Below, piece by piece: positions 24,072 to 30,785 of a DNA stretch of 31,967 nt (its first letter is position 1; each line of letters starts with the position of its first letter). Source of the DNA: DAOUAG01 sp034432935. GTDB lineage: Bacteria > Chloroflexota > Dehalococcoidia > SM23-28-2 > RBG-16-64-32. Below the pieces are notes generated by a model. That model was not told the origin of the DNA and made no database searches. It worked only from the letters and a program-made list of their open reading frames with translations. The DNA is taken from positions 1 to 31,967 of the forward strand of contig DAOUBD010000078.1 in the NCBI GenBank assembly GCA_034432935.1. The letters are read 5' to 3'. Made by a program: the position numbers and the translations under genes.

Positions 24072-25055
24072 ATGCACAACCCGCTGCACACGCCGATCTG
24101 CGACCAGCTCGGTATTCAGTACCCAGTCTTCCTGGCCGGCATGGGAGGGGTTTCCCTGGCGCCCCTTGTGGCCGCCGTCTCCAACGCGGGTGGCCTGGGC
24201 ATCATGGGGGCGGCCACCCTGGACCCGCCACGCCTCCGGGAAGAGATCCGCCGGGTCCGGGAGCTTACCGATAAGCCCTGGGCGGTTGACCTGCTGGCCC
24301 CGATCCCCGAGCAGATACGGCCCCAGATCGAGGTGCTGTACGAGGAGGGCGTCAAGATATTCGTGGCTGGGCTCGCGGTGCCGTCCCAGTTCATCGAGGA
24401 GATGCATAGCCGTGGCATGACCGTGATGGTGATGTGCGGGAAGGTGCGCCATGCCCTGAAGGCCGAGGCAGCGGGCGCGGACGTCGTGGCCGCCCAGGGC
24501 ACCGAAGCTGGCGGCCACACGGGCGAGGTGGGGGCCATGGCCCTGATCCCCCAGGTGGTGGATGCCGTGAAGATACCGGTCATCGCCGCTGGGGGCATGG
24601 CTGACGGCCGTGGCTTGGTGGCGGCCCTCGCTTTGGGGGCCCAAGGGGCGATCTTCGGCACCCGCTTCGTCGCTTCTCTGGAGGCCCAGGCCCACCAGGG
24701 CTACCGCGAGGCCATCGTCCGGGCCACCGAGGCGGACACCGTGCGCACCCGGTGCTACACCGGCAAGCCCGCCCGGGCCATCCGCAACGACTACACTGAC
24801 GAATGGGAGAAGAAGGCGGATACGATCCAGCCCTTCCCCATGCAGGCGGCGATCTCTGTGCAGAACCGGGTGATGGACTACATGGGTTTGACGGGGGAGT
24901 TCGACCCTCGCCGCACCTTCATGCCCGCGGGCCAGAGCGCCGGCCTCATCCGGGATATCAGGCCGGCCGGCCAGATTGTGCGGGATATCGTGGAAGAGGC
25001 GGAGGCGGTGATCCGCCAGCGGTTCACCGCCCCCAACCTGCAACAGGCGCGCTAG
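24072..25055 (+). CDS. Nitronate monooxygenase (NPD family)
   Basis: A 327-residue FMN-dependent TIM-barrel enzyme of the 2-nitropropane dioxygenase/FabK superfamily, which oxidises alkyl nitronates and protects against propionate-3-nitronate. The N-terminus YPVFLAGMGGVSLAPLVAAV is the family opening. GTEAGGHTG (143-151) holds the conserved FMN-site His149, PVIAAGGMADGRGL and ALGAQGAIFGTRF bind the phosphate. In many genomes this family is a broad annotation, and FabK-like enoyl-ACP reductase or related roles cannot be excluded. It has its own promoter and a good ribosome site. It converges on the copper operon, and both stops lie inside one hairpin. Confidence 0.88.
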   Translation: MHNPLHTPICDQLGIQYPVFLAGMGGVSLAPLVAAVSNAGGLGIMGAATLDPPRLREEIRRVRELTDKPWAVDLLAPIPEQIRPQIEVLYEEGVKIFVAGLAVPSQFIEEMHSRGMTVMVMCGKVRHALKAEAAGADVVAAQGTEAGGHTGEVGAMALIPQVVDAVKIPVIAAGGMADGRGLVAALALGAQGAIFGTRFVASLEAQAHQGYREAIVRATEADTVRTRCYTGKPARAIRNDYTDEWEKKADTIQPFPMQAAISVQNRVMDYMGLTGEFDPRRTFMPAGQSAGLIRDIRPAGQIVRDIVEEAEAVIRQRFTAPNLQQAR

Positions 25056-25070
25056 CCCCGGGAGGGCTAG
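25052..25070. terminator. Bidirectional hairpin holding the stop codons of two convergent genes
   Basis: CTAGCCC (25052-25058) and GGGCTAG (25064-25070) form a perfect 7-bp stem with a 5-base loop. The plus-strand gene's TAG is at 25053-25055 and the minus-strand gene's TAG at 25067-25069, one in each arm. No U-tract on either side. Confidence 0.5.
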
Positions 25071-25720
25071 TGCGTCGGCATCGCGGGAGTTGCTCCGCCG
25101 CCCATGCCGGAGTCCATGCCGGAGTCCATGCCGGCCCCAGGCGTGGTCATGCCGCCCATGCCGGAGTCCATGCCGCCACCAGACTCGGCGATCTCCGCCA
25201 CCGTGACTTCCAAAGTGACCGAGCCGGCCTTTTCGAAAGTGAGGGTCAGCGAGAACTTGTCTCCCACCTTGATGCCGGGCTGGACCTTCATCATCATGAC
25301 GTGAAGGCCGCCCTTTTTCAGGACCACCTGGCCGCCAGCCGGGATCTCGATGCTCTGCACCGGCTCCATGCGAGTGGTGTTGCCCTCGGTGACGGTCTGG
25401 TGAAGCTCCGTGGTTCCTGCGATGCTGGCCGAGGCCTTGACCAGGGCGTCCGGCGTGTCGCCGCTGTTGCTGATGGTCATGTAGACGGCCCCGTTGTCCA
25501 GCACCACCCGCGAGGAGACGCCGGTGATGCTGATCTTGCCCACGGTGGCGGCCGATGATGCCGCTGGCGTCGGCGTGCGCATAGGCGTCGCCGCGGCTGT
25601 AGCGCTGGCCGAGGGCGCCGGCGTGGCCTCGTCGCCGCCACCGCCGCAGGCTGCGGCCGAGTAGAGGATGGCGGCCAGGCCCAGCAGGCCCAGCAGAGTG
25701 TACGGTTTCCGCAATTTCAT
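25067..25720 (-). CDS. PCu(A)C copper chaperone lipoprotein with Met-rich tail
   Basis: A 217-residue exported lipoprotein: signal ending YSAAAC with lipid Cys25, an Ala/Thr/Pro linker (30-57), then a cupredoxin-like PCu(A)C domain. The copper motif is exact: His107, ten residues, Met118, twenty-one residues, His140-Val-Met142 (H-x10-M-x21-H-x-M). Such proteins hand Cu(I) to the CuA site of cytochrome oxidase, often with SCO. An unusual C-terminal tail (181-217) repeats GMDSGM/GMGG and ends MPTH, offering extra Met/His ligands. ATG 25720 overlaps the SCO stop (ATGA) and has GGGAGG 5 bases upstream, so it is preferred to ATG 25732. Last gene of the copper operon. Confidence 0.9.
   Translation of the reverse strand: MKLRKPYTLLGLLGLAAILYSAAACGGGGDEATPAPSASATAAATPMRTPTPAASSAATVGKISITGVSSRVVLDNGAVYMTISNSGDTPDALVKASASIAGTTELHQTVTEGNTTRMEPVQSIEIPAGGQVVLKKGGLHVMMMKVQPGIKVGDKFSLTLTFEKAGSVTLEVTVAEIAESGGGMDSGMGGMTTPGAGMDSGMDSGMGGGATPAMPTH
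25104..25169. repeat. 12-bp tandem and interspersed repeat in the PCu(A)C tail
   Basis: ATGCCGGAGTCC occurs head-to-tail at 25104-25115 and 25116-25127 and again at 25158-25169. On the coding strand each encodes GMDS plus one frame-shared base set, building the Met-rich tail by unit duplication. Confidence 0.75.
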
Positions 25721-26406
25721 GGTTCCTCCCATCCGTTTGTCACTAACTTGGAGAGATCGTGCACCCAGTCTTCCTTGTAGAAGCCGGAAGGGTAGACCAG
25801 GTGCGCTAGGTTATCGGCGGTGTAGACCAGGACTGCTGCGGAGTGGCTCACGAGGTAACCGCCGTTCTCCAGCGGCTGGCGTTCGACGTCGAAGGCCAGT
25901 GGTCCCAAGGCGTTGCGCTGGATAGAGTCCACCTGCGTCAGGTCGCCCCGCAGGCCGATGAAGGATTCGTCGAAGAGGTCCAGCCAGGCCCGTATGCGGT
26001 CCGGCGTGTCTCGCTCCGGGTCGACGGAGACGAAGACCACCTTCACGCGGCCAGCGTCGCCAGCCGGCAGGTCATGCAGGGCGGACGCGATGTTGGCCAT
26101 GTGGGTCGGGCAGATATCAGGGCAGTTGGTGTAGCCGAAGTAGAGGATGGTGATGTAGCCATCGGTCTCCTTGAAGAAGTCGAAGGGTCGCCCCTCTGTA
26201 TCGGTGAGGGTGAAGGAGGGTTTGGGCAGAGGGTCTGCCAGCACCATGCCCCTGTAGCCGGCATCACCGGCGCCTTGTCTGGGCGAGGGGCTTCCATCCC
26301 CGGCGCAGGCGGCCCCGGCCACGGCCAAAGTTACGATGGCGGCTAACAGCAGCCATGGGGCCTTCTTCGTTTCTTGGCTCTTGGAGACGGTAGACAAGGT
26401 GAGCAC
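25717..26406 (-). CDS. SCO1/SenC-family copper lipoprotein
   Basis: A 229-residue thioredoxin-fold protein that assembles the CuA centre of cytochrome c oxidase. Signal VAGAAC gives lipid Cys34. The metal and redox residues are Cys95 and Cys99 (NCPDICPTH) and His188 (VSHSAAV), the complete SCO set; SVDPERDTP is the family's second landmark. The GTG start at 26406 overlaps AAGGAG; a TTG nine bases on (26397) would place AAGGAG 8 bases upstream, so that start is also credible. It lies after the His-rich gene, from which it is separated by a structured 131-bp gap, and its stop overlaps the PCu(A)C start. Confidence 0.92.
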   Translation of the reverse strand: MLTLSTVSKSQETKKAPWLLLAAIVTLAVAGAACAGDGSPSPRQGAGDAGYRGMVLADPLPKPSFTLTDTEGRPFDFFKETDGYITILYFGYTNCPDICPTHMANIASALHDLPAGDAGRVKVVFVSVDPERDTPDRIRAWLDLFDESFIGLRGDLTQVDSIQRNALGPLAFDVERQPLENGGYLVSHSAAVLVYTADNLAHLVYPSGFYKEDWVHDLSKLVTNGWEEP

Positions 26407-26422
26407 TCCTTCCCTTGGGGGG

Positions 26423-26531
26423 AAGCCAAACGGCGGCGCATGAGCGGGCCTGCCAGTGGCGCCCCCGTGGGGTGTGTTGTCCAGCGGTGCCCTTCGTCGT
26501 CAAGGACACCTGGCCAGACTGCGTTTGGCTT
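26423..26531 (-). other. Nested inverted-repeat element between the His-rich gene and SCO
   Basis: AAGCCAAACG (26423-26432) and CGTTTGGCTT (26522-26531) are perfect 10-bp inverted repeats 89 bp apart. Inside, GGTGCCCTT / AAGGACACC (26486-26494, 26502-26510) form a 9-bp stem (one G-U on the transcribed strand) with a 7-base loop, extended by CCA/TGG. The outer arms start just after the His-rich stop and end just before the SCO ribosome site. It could be an intercistronic RNA structure or a MITE-like insertion (GGGG flanks both ends). Confidence 0.45.
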
Positions 26532-26537
26532 GGGGTG

Positions 26538-26879
26538 CTACCCGTGACGGGGTGGCGGAGATGACTTGAAGCTGGGGCCTTCGCTGGGGGGCAAGAGCGA
26601 GGGGCCCTCGCTGGCTTGGAGGACGCCCGAGGGGTCGAGCTGCCACGAGTCGGAGTCAACCCAGGTGGCGCTGACGGCGCCCGGCTGTCCGCTGCATTTC
26701 GATGGCCCCAGGTGGCAGTGGGCGGCGTGCTCTTCGGCTTGGGCAGGATCGCTGAGATCGGCGTGCTGGTCACCGTGGCCCAGGTAGAGGATGTTGGGCA
26801 AGACGGCGAGGGTGAGGGTGAAGGCGGCGCCCGCCCGCAATAGCCTATTCAGTCTCTTCCCTGCGAGCCGCGTGGACAT
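26538..26879 (-). CDS. Small secreted His/Cys-rich protein, probable copper operon member
   Basis: A 113-residue protein I cannot assign to a named family. A basic start (MSTRLAGKRLNRLLR) and one hydrophobic segment (AGAAFTLTLAVLPNILYL) make a signal anchor or signal peptide. The exported part begins HGDQH and has EEHAAHCHLGPSKC: His35, His39, His51, His54, Cys55, His56 and Cys62 in 28 residues, a plausible Cu(I)/Cu(II) or zinc site. The rest is Ser/Pro-rich and low in complexity (SLLPPSEGPSFKSSPPP). It lies directly upstream of SCO and PCu(A)C on the same strand, so a copper role is inferred. An extended -10 precedes ATG 26879 by 11 bases. Confidence 0.68.
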   Translation of the reverse strand: MSTRLAGKRLNRLLRAGAAFTLTLAVLPNILYLGHGDQHADLSDPAQAEEHAAHCHLGPSKCSGQPGAVSATWVDSDSWQLDPSGVLQASEGPSLLPPSEGPSFKSSPPPRHG

Positions 26880-26890
26880 CCTACGATGTC

Positions 26891-26899
26891 ATGATAGCA
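26891..26899 (-). promoter_or_regulatory. Extended -10 TGCTATCAT of the copper operon
   Basis: Minus-strand TGC-TATCAT ends 11 bases before ATG 26879; the predicted leader is 4-5 bases. No clear -35 and no obvious metal-regulator operator beside it. Confidence 0.45.
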
Positions 26900-26924
26900 C
26901 TAGGGTCGGGAGTGGAGACGCCCG

Positions 26925-27116
26925 CTAGCCGGCAACCTTGGCGGCAGACGAGAACTTGGCCAGGAGGGCCTCGAGGCGGGCCTCCCGCTGCTTGAGTTGC
27001 TCCTTGTAGTGGTGCTCCTCGGTCTTATAGACCTCTTCCCGTAGATCGCGGTAGGCGCCCTCCAGTACCTCCACAACTAGGTCGATCTCATCTTTCGTCA
27101 GCTCGACGGATGCCAT
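26925..27116 (-). CDS. Small charged coiled-coil protein, 63 aa
   Basis: A hypothetical protein of 63 residues, MASVELTKDEIDLVVEVLEG at the start, then a long amphipathic helix rich in Glu, Lys and Arg (DLREEVYKTEEHHYKEQLKQ and on), so a helical pair or coiled coil is likely. No enzyme motif or signal peptide. ATG 27116 was chosen over GTG/ATG upstream (27143) because GGAGGT sits just before it. It follows the two tRNA genes on the same strand and may share their transcript. Function unknown; small proteins of this kind are common in Chloroflexota. Confidence 0.7.
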   Translation of the reverse strand: MASVELTKDEIDLVVEVLEGAYRDLREEVYKTEEHHYKEQLKQREARLEALLAKFSSAAKVAG

Positions 27117-27125
27117 GGGACCTCC

Positions 27126-27143
27126 TTGTCTAGTGAGAGACAA
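27126..27143 (-). promoter_or_regulatory. Hairpin abutting the ribosome site of the 63-aa gene
   Basis: TTGTCT / AGACAA (27126-27131, 27138-27143), 6-bp stem and 6-base loop. On the transcribed strand its 3' arm runs straight into GGAGGT, so it could mask that site or mark the 3' end of the tRNA transcript. Confidence 0.35.
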
Positions 27144-27168
27144 CGCCAGCGCTCAATAGGCAAGAGGG

Positions 27169-27246
27169 TGGCGCGCTCGGTGGGACTCGAACCCACGACC
27201 TCAGCCTCCGCAGGGCTGCGCTCTATCCGGACTGAGCTACGAGCGC
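27169..27246 (-). tRNA. tRNA-Arg with GCG anticodon, CCA encoded
   Basis: Full cloverleaf on the minus strand: acceptor GCGCTCG / CGAGCGC, D stem GCTC / GAGC, anticodon stem CAGCC / GGCTG with loop CTGCGGA, T stem GTGGG / CCCAC with loop TTCGAGT, discriminator G and genomic CCA. Loop positions 34-36 are GCG, reading CGC (and CGU by wobble). Adenine in the D loop fits arginine identity. Most bacteria use ACG for these codons, so this anticodon is unusual. Confidence 0.93.
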
Positions 27247-27291
27247 GCAATGGTGGGGCCAGGAACCTGACCCCAAGGGAAGCTTCACGAT

Positions 27292-27378
27292 TGGTGCCGA
27301 AGGGGGGATTTGAACCCCCACGCCCGTTACGGGCACTGCGCCCTGAACGCAGCGCGTCTGCCTTTCCGCCACTTCGGC
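27292..27378 (-). tRNA. tRNA-Leu (CAG), CCA encoded
   Basis: Class II tRNA: acceptor GCCGAAG / CTTCGGC, anticodon stem CTGCG / CGCAG with loop TTCAGGG giving anticodon CAG, long variable arm TGCCCGTAACGGGCG, T stem GGGGG / CCCCC with loop TTCAAAT, discriminator A and genomic CCA. It precedes tRNA-Arg by 45 bp on the same transcript. Confidence 0.96.
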
Positions 27379-27442
27379 CTTCGTCCTTAGCGGGCCCGCC
27401 TGGCGGAAGCACATCCCACCCGAGACGGGTCTCCGCGTCAGA

Positions 27443-27472
27443 AATATAGCATCGGCAGGGGCAGGCGGTCAA
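27443..27472 (-). promoter_or_regulatory. Promoter of the tRNA-Leu/tRNA-Arg operon
   Basis: Minus-strand TTGACC (27472-27467), 18-bp spacer, and TATATT (27448-27443) preceded by TGC: -35 and extended -10 together, the best promoter in the window. The start near 27436 gives a 58-base leader ahead of tRNA-Leu. Confidence 0.65.
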
Positions 27473-27503
27473 TCGCCTGAACGGGCCCATTATGGTGTTG
27501 GCC

Positions 27504-28085
27504 TCAATACTTAGTCCACTGGTACCATTTGCCCAAGGGCATGGCCAAGATGACGATATCGTGCAGGTGCCCGTCCTGGTCTCTGGCGCCCCCCTCCATG
27601 GTGCCCACTCGGATGAACCCCAGCCACTCAGCCGCCTTCAACGCCTCGGCCTCCCGGTCGGCCACCACCTCGAGGAGCACCTTGTCCAGGCCGGCGTCAT
27701 CGGCGATCTCGCACAGCTCGCGGATGAGCTGGGTGCCCAGACCACGGTTCCGGTACTCCGGCGCTACGACGATGCGTATTTCGCCGATGTGGCTCCGGGC
27801 GCTTCCCCTGCGGCGCACCAGCACGGCCTCGGCTACTATCCGGCTGTCCGCCATGGCCACGAGCGGCAGCGCACGGTTGTAGTCCAGGTGCTCGATCCAG
27901 GCGGCGATGACAGCGGGGGATGTAACGTCATCCTTCAGGAAGTAGCGCTCGTCCTCCGGTATGCCCAGGAAGAAGTTGAGGAGGGTTTCTTCATCCCCTG
28001 CTCTCAACGGCCGTATCGTCACCTTGGAGCCGTCCCTGAGGCAGGTCTCCTTGGGATAGGCCGCGATCGCGTAGATCGGATTCAT
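27504..28085 (-). CDS. GNAT-family N-acetyltransferase
   Basis: A 193-residue acyltransferase using acetyl-CoA. The GNAT core shows HIGEIRIVVAPEYRNRGLGTQLI, with the R/Q-x-x-G-x-G/A acetyl-CoA loop as RNRGLG. The last strand-helix pair AEWLGFIRVGTMEGGARD completes the fold. The N-terminal stretch (TIRPLRAGDEETLLNFFLGI) resembles acetyltransferase domains of protein lysine acetylases such as Pat, but without their acyl-CoA-synthetase-like domain. The substrate cannot be told. ATG 28085 (MNPIYAIA) was preferred to TTG 28106, as AAAGGGGTGTG lies just before it. It is divergent from the sensor kinase at 28263, 177 bp away. Confidence 0.88.
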   Translation of the reverse strand: MNPIYAIAAYPKETCLRDGSKVTIRPLRAGDEETLLNFFLGIPEDERYFLKDDVTSPAVIAAWIEHLDYNRALPLVAMADSRIVAEAVLVRRRGSARSHIGEIRIVVAPEYRNRGLGTQLIRELCEIADDAGLDKVLLEVVADREAEALKAAEWLGFIRVGTMEGGARDQDGHLHDIVILAMPLGKWYQWTKY

Positions 28086-28119
28086 GCTGCACACCCCTTT
28101 AAGCAACGCTCTCTTATTA

Positions 28120-28137
28120 CAGCGTATGTTGACGCTG
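28120..28137. repeat. Inverted repeat in the GNAT-sensor kinase divergent gap
   Basis: CAGCGT-ATGTTG-ACGCTG: 6-bp arms with a 6-base spacer, a typical operator-like dyad placed between the divergent starts (28085 and 28263). The remainder of 28086-28262 holds a short TAGGG/CCCTA repeat (28148-28166) and the -10 box below, and no gene. Confidence 0.35.
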
Positions 28138-28245
28138 ATCCGGGGTTTAGGGCCGAAGCTACCCTATAGGCCTGGGCCATTCGGCACTCAACGATGATGG
28201 GCAGATGGCTATGACGGACCAAAGCCATGGGCCGCCGGAGGCGGC

Positions 28246-28251
28246 TATAAT
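28246..28251 (+). promoter_or_regulatory. Perfect TATAAT -10 for the two-component operon
   Basis: TATAAT ends 11 bases before ATG 28263, so the leader is only about 4 bases and no Shine-Dalgarno can fit. No clear -35. Confidence 0.5.
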
Positions 28252-28262
28252 TAGTTCTGTAG

Positions 28263-30119
28263 ATGTTCACGCTCAGGTCCCTGCGCTGGCTCAGCGTGGC
28301 CGCCCCCCTCGGCTTCATAGTCGGCCTTGGCCTACTGCTGGAGACGGTGCTGCGGCCACAACTGCCCGATGGCGCCGCCTACGGGGTGGCCTTCGCTCTG
28401 GCCCTGGCGGGCACCGGGGTCTTCGCCACGGTCATCTTCGAGGTGTTCCAGCGGATGCAGGCGCGGGTGCAGCGGCACGCCGACGAGCTGCGCGCCCTGT
28501 ACGAGGCGGGGGTAACGTTGACCTCTGAGATGGATCTGGAGGGGGTGCTCCAGAAGCTGGTCGATGTGGGCCGTGCTCTGACCGGCGCCCGCTACGGGGC
28601 CCTCAGTGTCCTTTCTAAGGAGGGCAAGATCCAGCGCTTCCTGACCTCCGGGCTGACGGAGGAGGAGAGGAGGAGGATGGGCGCAGAGCCCACCGGCCTG
28701 GGCTTGCTCGGTGAGCCGTTGCCCGAACACGTAGGGCTGAACGTGCCGGACATCGGCAAGGACCCGCGCCGGGCCGGCTTCCCGCCCCATCACCCGCCCA
28801 TGCGCTCCCTGTTGGGCCTGCCGGTAGTGTCCCGCGGCCGCACCATCGGCAATCTCTATTTGGCGGATAAGGAGGGCGGCGCCCCATTTACTTTGGAGGA
28901 CGCAGAGCGCCTGCGGCTTCTGGCCACTCAGGCCGCGATCGCCATCGAGAACGCCGAGCTCTACGAGAACGAGCGCCGCCGGGCTGAAGAGTGGAAGACC
29001 CTCTTCGAGCTGGGCGAAGAGGTGACAGCGGGGCCAGACCTCCAGGCGCTCCTGGACTCCATCGTCGAGAGGGCTCGCCTCCTTCTGCGGGCCGAGGTGG
29101 CTGTTCTCATGCTTCTGGACGCCGACGGCCAGGGGCTCCGCCTGGCCGCCCACTCGGGCGTGCGTGATGGCGGGCTGCGGAAGTCGCGGTCCCTGCGCGA
29201 CCACAGCCTCCAGGGTCTGGTGGTGGAGACCGGCAAGCCGGTAGTGGTGGTGGACTACCACTCGGACCCGCGGTTGCGCCACCGGCCGGCCCTTCTGGTG
29301 GAGGAAGAGGGGCTCGTCTCTATGATCTCGGTGCCGTTTTCGGCGCGGGGCAAGACCCTGGGCACACTGACCGTGGGCAACCGCCAGCGCACGCCCTTCG
29401 GCGAACGCCAGGCCGAACTCCTGGCAGCCTTCGCTAACTGGGCAGCGGTGGCGGTGGAGACCAGCGAGCTGCACAGCCGGGTGAAGAGCCTGGCCCTTCT
29501 GGAAGAACGGGAACGCATCGGCATGGACCTCCACGATGGGGTGATCCAGTCGATTTATGCCGTGGGGCTCCTGCTGGAGGACGCTGCGGAGCGCCTGGAC
29601 GAGGATCCGGGCGTCGCCAGGGAGGCCATGGACAATGCTATCGATGGCCTGAACCGGGTTATCCGGGACATCCGCAACTACATATTCGACCTCCGGCCTC
29701 AGATCGCCGCCACCGGCGACCTTCGGCGCGCCCTCTCCGAGCTGGTGGAAGAGATGCGGGTGAACTTCCTTCTGCGTGCTAGTTTCGATGTGGAGGGCGA
29801 CCTGCCTCCTCTTACAGGAGATGAGGAACGCGGCCTCTTCCACATCGCGCAGGAGGCCCTGAACAACGTGGCGAAGCACGCCCAAGCGTCCTCAGTCAGG
29901 GTGCGGCTGGGCATGAACGGCGCCGCCCTTGTCTTGGCGATCGAGGACGACGGCCGAGGCTTCGATCAAGCGTCTGCCCAGGCCAAGGGGCACCAGGGCC
30001 TGCGCAATATGCATGACCGGGCTGTCTCCATCGGTGCGCAGTTGGCCATCGACAGCCGGCGCGGCCGGGGCACGCGAGTCTTGGTAGAGTTGCCTGTGGC
30101 GGAGAGGAGCGCAGCATGA
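28263..30119 (+). CDS. DevS/NarX-like sensor histidine kinase with two GAF domains
   Basis: A 618-residue membrane sensor kinase. Two N-terminal membrane helices (about 11-30, 41-62) come first. GAF1 (about 85-235) holds GLLGEPLP and FPPHHPPMRSLLGLPV (173-188), the segment of the heme-bearing GAF of mycobacterial DevS/DosT, with His176-His177 where the heme ligand lies (inference). GAF2 spans about 258-400. The HisKA_3 box ERERIGMDLHDGV puts the phosphorylated His at 424. The HATPase has EALNNVAKHA (531-540) and DDGRGF (562-567). It should autophosphorylate in response to a redox or gas signal and pass phosphate to the regulator at 30116, whose ATGA overlaps this stop. Confidence 0.93.
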   Translation: MFTLRSLRWLSVAAPLGFIVGLGLLLETVLRPQLPDGAAYGVAFALALAGTGVFATVIFEVFQRMQARVQRHADELRALYEAGVTLTSEMDLEGVLQKLVDVGRALTGARYGALSVLSKEGKIQRFLTSGLTEEERRRMGAEPTGLGLLGEPLPEHVGLNVPDIGKDPRRAGFPPHHPPMRSLLGLPVVSRGRTIGNLYLADKEGGAPFTLEDAERLRLLATQAAIAIENAELYENERRRAEEWKTLFELGEEVTAGPDLQALLDSIVERARLLLRAEVAVLMLLDADGQGLRLAAHSGVRDGGLRKSRSLRDHSLQGLVVETGKPVVVVDYHSDPRLRHRPALLVEEEGLVSMISVPFSARGKTLGTLTVGNRQRTPFGERQAELLAAFANWAAVAVETSELHSRVKSLALLEERERIGMDLHDGVIQSIYAVGLLLEDAAERLDEDPGVAREAMDNAIDGLNRVIRDIRNYIFDLRPQIAATGDLRRALSELVEEMRVNFLLRASFDVEGDLPPLTGDEERGLFHIAQEALNNVAKHAQASSVRVRLGMNGAALVLAIEDDGRGFDQASAQAKGHQGLRNMHDRAVSIGAQLAIDSRRGRGTRVLVELPVAERSAA

Positions 30120-30775
30120 CTGAGAGCCCGGTGCGGGTGCTAATCGTGGACGACCATGAGGTCGTGCGGCTGGGGCTGATCTCCCTTCTCCAGCGCCGTT
30201 TTCAGGTGGTGGGCGAGGCCGCCACAGTGGCCGATGCCGTTCGTATGGCGCGCCAGGTACAGCCTGACGTTGTCATCATGGACATACGCTTGCCCGATGG
30301 CAATGGCGTGGAGGCCTGCCGGGAGATCCGCGGCGAACGCCCGGAGACGAAGGTGATCATGCTTACCTCATACGCTGATGATGAGGCGGTCTACGGCTCC
30401 ATCATGGCGGGGGCCTCCGGCTACCTGCTGAAGCAGACCCGTGGCCAGAACCTGGCCGAGGCGATAGAGCGGGTGGCCCGCGGAGAGTCCCTATTGGACC
30501 CGGCCGTGACGGACAAGGTGCTGGAGCGCATGAGGCAGATGGCCAAGGGAGAGTCCGACGAGCTGGCCCAGCTCTCGCCCCAGGAACGGAAGATCCTGCT
30601 GGCCATCGCCGAAGGGAAGACCAACAAGGAGATCGCCGAAGAGGTCTTCCTGAGCGATAAGACGGTGAAGAACTACGTCTCTAGTATCCTCAGCAAACTC
30701 AACCTGCGGCGGCGCTCCGAGGCAGCGGCCTTCATAGCCGAGAGGCGGGCCCGGCTCATGGACCGGCGGGAGTAA
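30116..30775 (+). CDS. NarL/DevR-family response regulator
   Basis: A 219-residue two-domain regulator. The receiver has the acidic pair VDDHE (11-15), the phospho-acceptor Asp56 (VVIMDIRLPDGNG), Thr84 (MLTSYAD) and Lys106 (YLLKQT). The C-terminal LuxR helix-turn-helix reads LSPQERKILLAIAEGKTNKE and on to TVKNYVSSILSKLNL. It should bind DNA as a dimer when phosphorylated by the adjacent kinase. The start overlaps the kinase stop by four bases. It converges on the CBS gene with 10 bp between stops; a GGCC-CTA-GGCC palindrome (30782-30792) spans the latter's stop. Confidence 0.96.
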   Translation: MTESPVRVLIVDDHEVVRLGLISLLQRRFQVVGEAATVADAVRMARQVQPDVVIMDIRLPDGNGVEACREIRGERPETKVIMLTSYADDEAVYGSIMAGASGYLLKQTRGQNLAEAIERVARGESLLDPAVTDKVLERMRQMAKGESDELAQLSPQERKILLAIAEGKTNKEIAEEVFLSDKTVKNYVSSILSKLNLRRRSEAAAFIAERRARLMDRRE

Positions 30776-30785
30776 GACCCTGGCC

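Noticed and set aside
23934..25043. 369-aa minus-strand open frame opposite the nitronate monooxygenase
   Set aside because: No motif, and it runs through the promoter and ribosome site of the real gene.
25104..25169. CRISPR-like or satellite repeat
   Set aside because: Units are 12 bp, in frame, and code for the chaperone tail; no spacers.
28332..29885. 517-aa minus-strand open frame
   Set aside because: Complement of the GAF sensor kinase gene, whose domains and coupling are certain.
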